Below are positions 57,365 through 64,000 of a stretch of DNA of 64,000 nt, in pieces. This DNA is from Streptomyces kurssanovii. Its GTDB lineage: Bacteria; Actinomycetota; Actinomycetes; Streptomycetales; Streptomycetaceae. A model generated the notes under the pieces. It was given only the letters and a program-made list of their open reading frames with translations. It had not been told where the DNA came from and searched no databases. The translations under genes and the position numbers were made by a program. Where the stretch lies: contig NZ_BMTN01000003.1 of the NCBI RefSeq assembly GCF_014649695.1, positions 186,001 through 250,000 of the forward strand. The letters run 5' to 3'. Numbering within the stretch: position 1 is the stretch's first letter; each line of letters opens with the position of its first letter.

Positions 57365-57658
57365 TCAGCGGCGCCAGAGGCCTCGCACCACGCAGTACGT
57401 CCCACCGAGCAGCAGCAGCGAGAGCGAGCCCCGCAGGCCCAGCGCCAGGACGTACCGCCATCCGGTCCCGAGGTCGATCAGCCGCTCGCGCAGGATCAGG
57501 AACAGCACCACCGAGCCGACGATCAGTACCGCCCCGCCGGTGGTCCACACCGCCCGGGCGCCAGGCGACGCCTTCGCCCAGGCCGCGGTGCCGGCCGCGT
57601 CGTGCGCCGGCTCATCGGCGTACGACGGTTCCTCCTCGGCCTGCGGCACCGCACTCAC
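57365..57658 (-). CDS. Small two-helix membrane protein
   Basis: 97 residues from GTG 57658, with GAAGGGA 4-5 nt upstream. A 35-residue acidic N-terminus (EEEPSYADEPAHDAAG) precedes two helices (VWTTGGAVLIVGSVVLFLIL and LALGLRGSLSLLLLGGTY). Function unknown. Convergent with the previous gene and divergent from the LuxR-type regulator. Confidence 0.75.
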   Translation of the reverse strand: MSAVPQAEEEPSYADEPAHDAAGTAAWAKASPGARAVWTTGGAVLIVGSVVLFLILRERLIDLGTGWRYVLALGLRGSLSLLLLGGTYCVVRGLWRR

Positions 57659-57836
57659 TGATCCCTTCGTGCACCGGCCCGGCGGCCCGGGCGACGTGGT
57701 CCCGGGGGTTGGTCCAGCCCCCGGGGATCCGGACGGGCGCTTGTGGCGTCCTAGGATCTGCATCCAGGCTCGCAGCCGCATGCACGCCATCGCTCAGACC
57801 ACAGGACGACCTTTGCACTACGACTTGAGGCCGCCG

Positions 57837-58493
57837 GTGCGTGTGCTCGTCGTCGACGACGAGGAACTGGTACGCACCGCGCTGCAACGCCTCCTCGACT
57901 CGGATGACGCCGTCACCGTCGCCGCCACCTGCGACGGCCCCGACGCCCTGGAAACGGCCCGGCGGCTCGCCCCCGACGTGGTCCTGCTGGACATCGACAT
58001 GCCCGGGGCCTCCGGCCTCGACGTGCTGCGCGCCGTCCGGGCACTGCCCGCCCCGCCCGTGGTGGCCATGCTCACCGCCCTCGACCGCGCCGACCACGTC
58101 GAACGCGCCCTTCGGGACGGCGCGTCCGGGTTCCTGCTGAAGACCACGGAACCGCGCCTGTTCGTCGACGCGGTGCGCCTCCTCGCCGCAGGCGGGGTGA
58201 TCTGCACACCGCCGGGCAGCGCCGCCGTACTGGCCCGGTACACGGCCCGTGTCCCCGCTCCCACGCCGCCCCGGGCGTCCGACGACCTCGCGGGCCTCAC
58301 CACGCGCGAGCACGAGGTCCTCACCCTGATCGCGGCAGGACTGTCCAACACCGACATCGCCACCCACCTCGGTATGGGGGTGACCACGGTCAAGACGCAC
58401 ATCGGCGCGCTGAAGCGGAAGCTCGCCGTCACCAGCCGGGTCGGCCTCGCCGCGATCGTCCACCGCGCCACGGGCGGACAGGGACCGGGATGA
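57837..58493 (+). CDS. NarL/LuxR-family response regulator
   Basis: 218 residues. Receiver: LVVDDEELVRTALQRLLDS, phosphoacceptor in VVLLDIDMPGASGLDVLRA, lysine in GFLLKTTEP. C-terminal LuxR helix-turn-helix: LTTREHEVLTLIAAGLSNTD, IATHLGMGVTTVKTHIGALK. GTG 57837 has GAGG 6 nt upstream; earlier in-frame starts lack an RBS. ATGA overlap with the kinase gene that follows. Confidence 0.94.
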   Translation: MRVLVVDDEELVRTALQRLLDSDDAVTVAATCDGPDALETARRLAPDVVLLDIDMPGASGLDVLRAVRALPAPPVVAMLTALDRADHVERALRDGASGFLLKTTEPRLFVDAVRLLAAGGVICTPPGSAAVLARYTARVPAPTPPRASDDLAGLTTREHEVLTLIAAGLSNTDIATHLGMGVTTVKTHIGALKRKLAVTSRVGLAAIVHRATGGQGPG

Positions 58494-59587
58494 GCGCCCG
58501 GTACTGGGCCGGTCAAGCCCTCGTCGTCGCCGCCGCGGTCGCGGAGGCACTGGCCACCCGGGTCTGGCTGGAGGACTGGATGGCTGTCGGTGCGCTCGCC
58601 GCGGCGGGCCTGCTCGCCCTTCGCGGGCGTTTCCCCCGTACCGTCTTCGCCCTCACGCTGCCGACGCTCGCCACCGGCGTGCTGTGGCTGCCCGCCATGT
58701 GCGCGCTGCACGCCCTCGCCGCGTCCCCGCGCCGTCGCGGCGAAGTGGTCGCCGCCTCGGCCGCCGTGGCCGTCGTGGCGTTCGTGCCCTGGCGGGACCT
58801 GGACGGATACGCCTGGTCGCTGCCGGAGACCACACTCGGCGTCCTGCTCGCCGGGCTGCTCGCCGTCGCCCCCGCCGCCCTCGGCCTGCTCGGCCGTGCC
58901 CGCGCCGAACTCGCCGCCCGCCTCGCCGAACTGGCGCTCTCCCGCGAGCGTGAGCGCCGGTACGCCGCCGATCAGGCCGCGCTGCGGGAACGCGAACGGC
59001 TGGCCCGGGACGTCCACGACACGGCGGCCCACCACCTGAGTCTGATCAGCCTGCGCTGCAGCGGGCTCGCCGCGGCCGCCGATTCCGCGCCGTACCGGGA
59101 GGAGGCCGCCGCCCTGGGTGAACTCAGCCGCCGCGCCGCGGCCGATCTGCGCCGGGCCATCCGCCACGACGGCCCGGGCCTCGCGCAGCTCCCGGAGCTG
59201 CTGGAGGCCGCGCGCGACCTCGTCGAGGCGGTCCACCTGGAACCCGGCGCATGCCCTCCGGCGGTCCAGCACGCCGCCTACCGCATCGTCCAGGAGGGCC
59301 TGACCAACATCCGCCGCCACGCCCCGGGCGCCGCCGCCCGCGTGACCGTGCGCCGTAGCGGGCACTCCCTGCTCGTCGCCGTCCACAACGACCCCCCGCC
59401 GGGCCCCTGCCCGCCCCCCGACCCCGGCGGCCACGGCCTCTCCGGCCTGCGCACCCGCACGGCGGCCCTCGGCGGCACCCTCACGGCCGACCCGACCCCG
59501 GCGGGCGGCTTCGCCCTGGCCGCGACACTGCCGGTGCCGACGACGCCCGACCCGGGGGCGGAGCTTCCGGTGCGTGGAGAGACGTAG
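58490..59587 (+). CDS. NarL-type sensor histidine kinase (HisKA_3)
   Basis: 365 residues. About five N-terminal membrane helices with short loops, then the HisKA_3 dimerisation domain ERERLARDVHDTAAHHLSLI with the phosphorylated His, and a truncated HATPase with YRIVQEGLTNIRRHAPGA and GHGLSGLRTRTAALGG. It resembles the many Streptomyces LuxR-kinase pairs; ligand unknown. Confidence 0.93.
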   Translation: MSARYWAGQALVVAAAVAEALATRVWLEDWMAVGALAAAGLLALRGRFPRTVFALTLPTLATGVLWLPAMCALHALAASPRRRGEVVAASAAVAVVAFVPWRDLDGYAWSLPETTLGVLLAGLLAVAPAALGLLGRARAELAARLAELALSRERERRYAADQAALRERERLARDVHDTAAHHLSLISLRCSGLAAAADSAPYREEAAALGELSRRAAADLRRAIRHDGPGLAQLPELLEAARDLVEAVHLEPGACPPAVQHAAYRIVQEGLTNIRRHAPGAAARVTVRRSGHSLLVAVHNDPPPGPCPPPDPGGHGLSGLRTRTAALGGTLTADPTPAGGFALAATLPVPTTPDPGAELPVRGET

Positions 59588-59674
59588 TCAACCGGTGATC
59601 GCCGCTTCACTCGTACGGCGCATTTCCTGGGTGACCGGGCTGTTATACAGTGCGGTATCTATACGTTCGGCTGT

Positions 59675-60060
59675 ATGGGAGATCCTTTCGACATCGAGAT
59701 CGAGCCGGAAGTCCGGCTGTGGCTGATGAATCTTTCCGACGCCGACTTCGAACGAGCTGAACACGCGGCCGGACGTCTTTCTGACGACGCGGCGACACTT
59801 GGCGAGCCACACTCGCGTTATCTCGGCGACGGGGTGAGGGAGTTGCGCTTCGACCTGGGGCACGACCGTGAGGCTGTGAGGCTCTCGTACTGGCTCGCGT
59901 CGGGGCGAAGGCCGTACTGCTCACGGTCTTTCGCAAGACGAAGCAGCGTGAGGAGGCCGAAGTGGCGCGGGCGAAGAGGGCCAAGGTGATCTGCGAAGCG
60001 GAGCACGGCCCGGCGCACGAGGAGTTCACGCGCACCATCAAGGAAAGGGAGATCCGTTGA
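59675..60060 (+). pseudogene. HigB/RelE-type toxin gene with a -1 frameshift
   Basis: The first frame reads IEIEPEVRLWLMNLSDADFE, YLGDGVRELRFDLGHD and RLSYWLASGRR. At about 59909-59911 the family sequence continues in the -1 frame as AVLLTVFRKTKQREEAEVAR, AKRAKVICEAEHGPAHEEF and ends KEREIR at TGA 60058. Read straight through, the frame gives a 104-residue product with an unrelated Arg-rich tail. Inserting one base at the site restores a normal toxin of about 128 residues. No classic slippery sequence is present. The toxin is thus probably inactive, or the base is a sequencing error. Confidence 0.8.
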
Positions 60061-60398
60061 CCAGTCACGCACGATGGAAGCTGGCCCGCGACAAGGAGAT
60101 CGCCAAGGGCATCAGCGAGAGCCCGGAGACCGCCCGGCGGCGGGAGGAGATCCGGCTGTCCTGGGATCTCGGGCAGGCCGTCCACGACCGGCGGACCGAG
60201 CTCGGGATCTCCCAGACCGAGCTCGCCAAGCGCGCCGAGATGACCCAGCCGCAGGTCTCCAAGCTGGAGCTCGGCGGCACCATGCCCACCCTGCCACTGC
60301 TCGCCCGACTCGCCCGCGCGCTCGACGCGACGCTCAGTCTGGAGCTCGACGGTGACACGTCGAAGGTGGTGTTCGCGGCGCACTCCCCGGCCGCCTGA
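60057..60398 (+). CDS. HigA-type antitoxin, XRE family
   Basis: 113 residues with a Cro/CI helix-turn-helix: LGISQTELAKRAEMTQPQVS, KLELGGTMPTLPLLARLARA. The 40-residue N-terminus is charged. TTG 60057 overlaps the toxin stop (TTGA) and has AAGGAAAGGGAG upstream. Intact while its toxin is frameshifted. It also likely represses the module promoter near 59640-59670. Confidence 0.88.
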   Translation: MTSHARWKLARDKEIAKGISESPETARRREEIRLSWDLGQAVHDRRTELGISQTELAKRAEMTQPQVSKLELGGTMPTLPLLARLARALDATLSLELDGDTSKVVFAAHSPAA

Positions 60399-60419
60399 CC
60401 GCCGGCCGGGGAGTGCGCC
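60377..60419. terminator. Bidirectional terminator between higA and the thioesterase gene
   Basis: GGCGCACTCCCCGGCC pairs perfectly over 16 bp with its complement around an 11-nt loop; the left arm lies inside the end of the higA-type coding sequence. Confidence 0.75.
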
Positions 60420-60427
60420 GTGCGTGG

Positions 60428-61300
60428 TCAGCGCGGGACGCGGACCACGCCCTCCTGGATGACCGAGATCGCCAACTGCCCGTCCTGGGTGTAGATACGG
60501 GCCTGGCCCAGGCCCCGGCCGCCGGAGGCGGAGGGTGACTGCTGGTCGTACAGGAGCCATTCGTCCGCGCGGAAGGGCCGGTGGAACCACATCGCGTGGT
60601 CCAGCGACGCTCCGACGACGTCCCCGACCGCCCAGCCGCCCCGTCCGTGGGCGAGCAGAACAGAGTCGAGCAGGGTCATGTCGGAGACGTACGTCGCGAG
60701 GCAGACGTGCAGCAGGGAGTCGTCGGCGAGCTTCCCGTTCGCACGGAACCAGACCTGGGAGCGCGGCTCACGCGACCGGCCCGCCGTGGCGTACGGCGGC
60801 TCGTCCACGTAACGGAGGTCGACCGCCGCCCGTGCCTCGAGGAGCCGGTCCACCACGCCGGGGTCGACGAAGCGGTCCGCGTAGCGGGGCAGCATCTCGG
60901 CGGCGGTCGGCAGCGATTCCGGGTCCGGCGCGTCGGGCATTTCCGCCTGGTGCTCCAGGCCCTCCTCGGGGGTCTGGAACGACGCGGAGAGGTGGAAGAT
61001 CGGCTGGCCGTGCTGGACCGCGACCACCCGTCGGGTCGTGAACGACCGTCCGTCGCGGATGCGATCGACCGTGTAGACGATCGGGGCGCCGGGGTCGCCC
61101 ATGCGCAGGAAGTACGAGTGCAGCGAGTGCGCCGTGCGGTCCGCCGGGGCGGTCCGGCCCGCGGCGACCAGCGCCTGTGCGGCGACCTGACCGCCGAAGA
61201 CGCGTGGGACCACCGCCGAGCGGGAACTTCCCCGGAAGATGTTCTGCTCGATCTGCTCCAGGTCGAGCAGATCGAGCAGTTCGTCGAGCGCTTGGTTCAC
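60428..61300 (-). CDS. tesB: Acyl-CoA thioesterase II
   Basis: 290 residues with a double hot-dog fold: VFGGQVAAQALVAAGRTAP and SLHSYFLRMGDPGAPIVYTV in the N-terminal half, then SLDHAMWFHRPFRADEWLLY and GRGLGQARIYTQDGQLA near the C-terminus, which are the TesB catalytic and dimer motifs. It releases free acids from acyl-CoAs. GTG 61300 starts 10 bp after the acyl-CoA dehydrogenase stop, so they form an operon. Confidence 0.95.
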   Translation of the reverse strand: MNQALDELLDLLDLEQIEQNIFRGSSRSAVVPRVFGGQVAAQALVAAGRTAPADRTAHSLHSYFLRMGDPGAPIVYTVDRIRDGRSFTTRRVVAVQHGQPIFHLSASFQTPEEGLEHQAEMPDAPDPESLPTAAEMLPRYADRFVDPGVVDRLLEARAAVDLRYVDEPPYATAGRSREPRSQVWFRANGKLADDSLLHVCLATYVSDMTLLDSVLLAHGRGGWAVGDVVGASLDHAMWFHRPFRADEWLLYDQQSPSASGGRGLGQARIYTQDGQLAISVIQEGVVRVPR

Positions 61301-61310
61301 GTCAGGGAAC

Positions 61311-62468
61311 CTACAGGCCCATCGACTTGGCGATGATGGACTTCATGACCTCGCTGGTGCCGCCGTAGATGCGGTTGACGCGGTTGTCGGCGTACAGGCG
61401 GGCGATCGGGTACTCGTTCATGTAGCCGTAGCCGCCGTGCAGCTGGAGGCAGCGGTCGATGACGCGGTGGGCGACCTCGGTGCAGAACAGCTTCGCGGAA
61501 GCGGCCTCGGCGGCGGTCAGCTCGCCGGCGTCCAGCGCTTCCAGCGCGCGGTCGGCGACGGCCTCCGCCGCGTCCACCTCGGCCTGGCAGGCGGCCAGCT
61601 CGAACTTGGTGTTCTGGAACGAAGAGACCGTCTTGCCGAAGACCGTACGGTCGGTCACGTACTGCTGGGCGAACCGGACGGCGGCCTTGGCCTGGGCGTA
61701 CGCGCCGAACGCGATGCCCCAGCGCTCGGACGGGAGGTTCTGGCCGAGGTAGTAGAAGCCCTTGTTCTCCTCGCCGAGCAGGTCCTCGACCGGGACCTTG
61801 ACGTCGACGAAGGCCAGCTCGGCGGTGTCGGAGGTGCGCAGGCCCAGCTTGTCCAGCTTGCGGCCGACGGAGTAGCCCTCGGCCGTGGTGTCCACGGCGA
61901 ACAGGGAGATGCCGAAGCGGCGGTCGTCCTCGCGCGGGGCGGACGTGCGGGCGCAGACGATCACACGGTCGGCGTGCACGCCGCCGGTGATGAAGGTCTT
62001 GGCGCCGTTGAGGACGTAGTGCGTGCCGTCCTCGGAGAGCTTGGCGGTGGTCTTCATGCCCGCGACGTCGGAGCCGGTGCCCGGCTCGGTCATCGCCAGC
62101 GCCCACATCTCCTCGCCGGTGACGAACTTCGTCAGGTAGCGCTTCTTCTGCTCGTCGGTGGCGAGCAGCTTGATGTAGGGGAGGGCGAGCAGCACGTGCA
62201 CACCGGAGCCGCCGAACTGGACACCCGCGCGGGAGGTCTCCTCGTAGAGGACGGCCTCGAACTTGTGCGTGTCCAGGCCCGCGCCGCCGAACTCCTCGGG
62301 CACGTTGATGCCGAAGATGCCCAGCTCACCGAGCTTGTAGTAGAAGTCGCGCGGCGCCTGGCCGGCAGCGAACCACTCGTCGTAGACGGGGACGACCTCG
62401 GCCTCGATGAAGGCGCGGATGGTGTCCCGGAACGCCTCGTGGTCCTCGTTGAATACGGTCCGGCGCAC
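61311..62468 (-). CDS. Acyl-CoA dehydrogenase
   Basis: 385 residues from GTG 62468, chosen because GGAGG lies 5 nt upstream; GTG 62510 lacks an RBS. Complete family motifs: MWALAMTEPGTGSDVAGMKT, TFITGGVHADR, LAFVDVKVPVEDLLGEENKG, QLHGGYGYMNEYPIARLYAD and GGTSEVMKSIIAKSMGL. Chain-length preference unknown. A palindrome at 62515-62530 is the likely TetR-type operator. Confidence 0.94.
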   Translation of the reverse strand: MRRTVFNEDHEAFRDTIRAFIEAEVVPVYDEWFAAGQAPRDFYYKLGELGIFGINVPEEFGGAGLDTHKFEAVLYEETSRAGVQFGGSGVHVLLALPYIKLLATDEQKKRYLTKFVTGEEMWALAMTEPGTGSDVAGMKTTAKLSEDGTHYVLNGAKTFITGGVHADRVIVCARTSAPREDDRRFGISLFAVDTTAEGYSVGRKLDKLGLRTSDTAELAFVDVKVPVEDLLGEENKGFYYLGQNLPSERWGIAFGAYAQAKAAVRFAQQYVTDRTVFGKTVSSFQNTKFELAACQAEVDAAEAVADRALEALDAGELTAAEAASAKLFCTEVAHRVIDRCLQLHGGYGYMNEYPIARLYADNRVNRIYGGTSEVMKSIIAKSMGL

Positions 62469-62514
62469 GGACGCCTCCTCGGTGACTGTGACTGTGTGGG
62501 CACGCTGCACGTGG

Positions 62515-62530
62515 CTAAGCGCTTGCTCAG
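62515..62530. promoter_or_regulatory. Palindromic operator upstream of the acyl-CoA dehydrogenase
   Basis: CTAAGCGCTTGCTCAG is a 16-bp near-palindrome (CTRAGC-4-GCTYAG) 46 bp upstream of GTG 62468, typical of TetR control of fatty-acid genes. No cognate regulator is adjacent. Confidence 0.55.
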
Positions 62531-62593
62531 GCTAAGTTACCGGGGGGTTGTTGAAAGTGTCCATAGTGATGCTGAGCACGTACCGGCGTGACG

Positions 62594-62620
62594 ACGCCCC
62601 CGTCGCATGGACGGGGGCGT
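62594..62620 (-). terminator. Terminator after the lipoprotein gene
   Basis: ACGCCCCCGTC-GCATG-GACGGGGGCGT, a perfect 11-bp stem with a 5-nt loop, 25 bp beyond the lipoprotein stop at 62646. Confidence 0.8.
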
Positions 62621-62645
62621 TGCCGATGTCGCGCTGTGGGTGTGC

Positions 62646-63080
62646 TCAGCAGGCGATTCCCTGCGAGCGCAACCACTCGCACTGCGTCTCGCCGGACGAC
62701 TTGCCGCCGTCGTAGGCGCGGGGGTCCTTGTATCCCGGGCCGACCGGCTCGTTCTGCTCGAACACGCCGTCGCCGTCGAGGTCCCCGCCGTCGGGATCGA
62801 TCGTCTTTCCCGGGTTACGGCAGTTCTGGCGGTCGGCGGGGTCTGTGGTGCACGCCTTGTTCGCCGCGGCTTCCTCCGCCGCCGCGTTCTGGGCCGTGGC
62901 CTGGGTGGCGAGGGCCTTCCCCAGCGGGGCGGTCCCGAGCTGCAAGGAGACGTGGGGAAGGTCGGCCGGTGGCCGAGGTGCGGAGGTCCCGGACCCGCAG
63001 GCGGAAAGCGCCGGGAGCAGGCAGGCTGCCAGAAGGGCGGTGCCGGCGAGTGTGCCGGTCCTGCGGCGGGTTATGTGCAT
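62646..63080 (-). CDS. Small lipoprotein with an EF-hand-like calcium loop
   Basis: 144 residues from ATG 63080. The signal peptide MHITRRRTGTLAGTALLAA leads to lipobox LSAC (Cys28). The mature part is Ala-rich, then has DPDGGDLDGDGVFEQNE (95-111), which fits an EF-hand or dockerin-type Ca-binding loop, and four cysteines (KACTT, QNCRN, TQCEW, GIAC) that could form two disulfides. Surface-exposed; function unknown. The RBS is weak. Confidence 0.75.
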   Translation of the reverse strand: MHITRRRTGTLAGTALLAACLLPALSACGSGTSAPRPPADLPHVSLQLGTAPLGKALATQATAQNAAAEEAAANKACTTDPADRQNCRNPGKTIDPDGGDLDGDGVFEQNEPVGPGYKDPRAYDGGKSSGETQCEWLRSQGIAC

Positions 63081-63250
63081 GGGCCCACGCTCCGACGGAT
63101 GAGTGATTTGTCCGTTTGTTCGACGAACGCTACGGCGGTTCTTCAGGCCGGTCAACGTTTCGGGTCTGCCCCTCCCGCTGCCCGGAGCGCTCCAGGTGCG
63201 GGACGAACGCGCGGTCCGAGCTCGCGCGGCGGGCGATCGCCGGTTGACCG

Positions 63251-63385
63251 CCTTCCGATCCGGAGAAGGCCGCGGACGACGACGAGGTGCAGGACATCGC
63301 CCGGCGCCACTGCGAGTGGCTGTCCGGGTGTTCATCCGCGACGCTCTGCGCGATCTGTGCGGAGCGGCATCTGGCCGACCGGGGA
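63251..63385 (+). pseudogene. Decayed fragment of a MerR/TipAS-type effector domain
   Basis: Within the 371-bp gap 63081-63451, one frame reads PEKAADDDEVQDIARRHCEW (63260-63319), resembling the TipAS start DxEVQxIARRHxEWL. A second frame continues VFIRDALRDL (63328-63357), and the first frame resumes AERHLAD (63359-63379). Together these match the two ends of a TipAS domain with the middle deleted and two frameshifts. No start codon or helix-turn-helix is left. The rest of the gap shows nothing I can name. Confidence 0.5.
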
Positions 63386-63451
63386 AGCGGTGCCCGACGG
63401 TCGGTGCCGATGGCACCTGGCAGGCGATCCGAGACGCGGACGGAGGTGAGA

Positions 63452-63934
63452 TCAGCCCGGCAGTGCCGGTGGCGGGCCCGGCTGGGGGTCCTCCGCGTCG
63501 TAGGCCGACAGCGCCGCCTGGCGATGGTCGAGGAGTTCGGCGAGGTCCTCCGGGGACAGGTGCTCGCGTGCCAGTTTCACCGTGGCGCGGCCTTCCAGCG
63601 CCGCCCAGGCATGACGGGCGCGCTTGTTGGCGCGGCAGCGGGCGTCGCTGCGGAGGAAGCCCGCCCCGGCCGCGAACCCCGCGGAGGCCAGGGCGAGCAG
63701 GGCCGCGGGGATGCGGGCGTCCGCCGTGGCGAGGCCGGCGGCTCCGGCGGTGCCGGCGAGGAGGGCGGCCGGGAAGCCGAGGGCGATATGGGCCTTGGTC
63801 CAGAACTCGGCCCGGCGGTGGGCGAGCCCCTTCTGGCGTTCCGCCTCGTCCCGTAACCGCTCGATCTCGGCGCGCAGGCGGCGCGCCGGCCCGTCCGGGT
63901 CCGCGACCCTGGTTCCGTCAGCAGGAGTGACCAT
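63452..63934 (-). CDS. SLATT-like two-helix membrane protein with a TTA codon
   Basis: 160 residues from ATG 63934. A charged helix (RRLRAEIERLRDEAERQKGL) leads into EFWTKAHIALGFPAALLAGT and a second hydrophobic helix (AALLALASAGFAAGAGFLRS), then ARCRANKRARHAWAALEGRA. That charged helix, 2TM, charged helix layout resembles SLATT domains, which are predicted pore-forming effectors in nucleotide-signalling defence modules. The Leu in ERLRD is encoded by TTA (63854-63856), rare in this genome. No cyclase or SLOG partner lies inside the window. Confidence 0.6.
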   Translation of the reverse strand: MVTPADGTRVADPDGPARRLRAEIERLRDEAERQKGLAHRRAEFWTKAHIALGFPAALLAGTAGAAGLATADARIPAALLALASAGFAAGAGFLRSDARCRANKRARHAWAALEGRATVKLAREHLSPEDLAELLDHRQAALSAYDAEDPQPGPPPALPG

Positions 63935-64000
63935 GCGGGAAATTCCAACACACTTGAGGGGCAAGGGGATTGGTGTGTGGTGACAGCTTTCGGCCGCGTC

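Overview
The window is high-GC DNA with strong G/C third-codon bias, GTG and TTG starts, GGAGG ribosome binding sites and ATGA overlaps. This is the style of an actinomycete chromosome. Gene content identifies Streptomyces: adpA with its in-frame TTA codon beside orn, a desferrioxamine cluster (desEF and desABCD) with iron boxes, glmS, a secreted hexosaminidase, cebREFG, and two GH18 chitinases. The order from cebG through adpA, glmS and des to the leucine-catabolism operon matches my recollection of one core region of the S. coelicolor chromosome. I treat that synteny as background knowledge, not a computed result.

Layout. 1-4.1 kb: an amidase and D-2-hydroxyacid dehydrogenase pair, divergent from two coupled Asp/Glu-racemase-superfamily genes, then gene remnants. 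4.1-11 kb: a flavin monooxygenase with a hairpin over its RBS, a secreted GH18 chitinase with DasR-type repeats, a GGDEF-EAL protein, a secreted metalloprotease and tRNA-Lys. 11-17.2 kb: a long leftward run holding a nuclease, a large unknown protein and an SF1 helicase, which together look like a split Dna2. 17-25.5 kb: phosphatase, XRE-TPR regulator and partner, methyltransferase-fold protein, two-component system and a CBM2-GH18 chitinase. 25.7-30.3 kb: cebGFE and cebR with a CebR box but no bglC. 30-38.3 kb: a TioE-type regulator and erythromycin-esterase pair, tRNA-His, orn, adpA, a stress protein and an acetate-type transporter. 38.4-42.5 kb: glmS, a small gene and a GH20 hexosaminidase. 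42.6-49.8 kb: desABCD and desEF. 49.9-56.3 kb: leucine/isovalerate degradation with its TetR regulator. 56.4-64 kb: an unknown conserved protein, a LuxR-type two-component system, a broken higBA module, tesB with an acyl-CoA dehydrogenase, a lipoprotein, a decayed TipAS-like remnant and a SLATT-like 2TM gene with a TTA codon.

How the parts work together. Chitinases, hexosaminidase and GlmS cover chitin breakdown and amino-sugar synthesis. The dre-like sites upstream of the first chitinase and the hexosaminidase suggest shared DasR control. Ceb transport imports cello-oligosaccharides. The des cluster makes and recovers hydroxamate siderophore under iron control. AdpA and the TTA codons tie parts of the region to the developmental programme. 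Most of the window is core chromosome. Accessory or decayed material is limited to 3.6-4.05 kb, 59.6-60.4 kb and 63.2-64 kb. I saw no CRISPR array, insertion sequence, prophage or replication origin.
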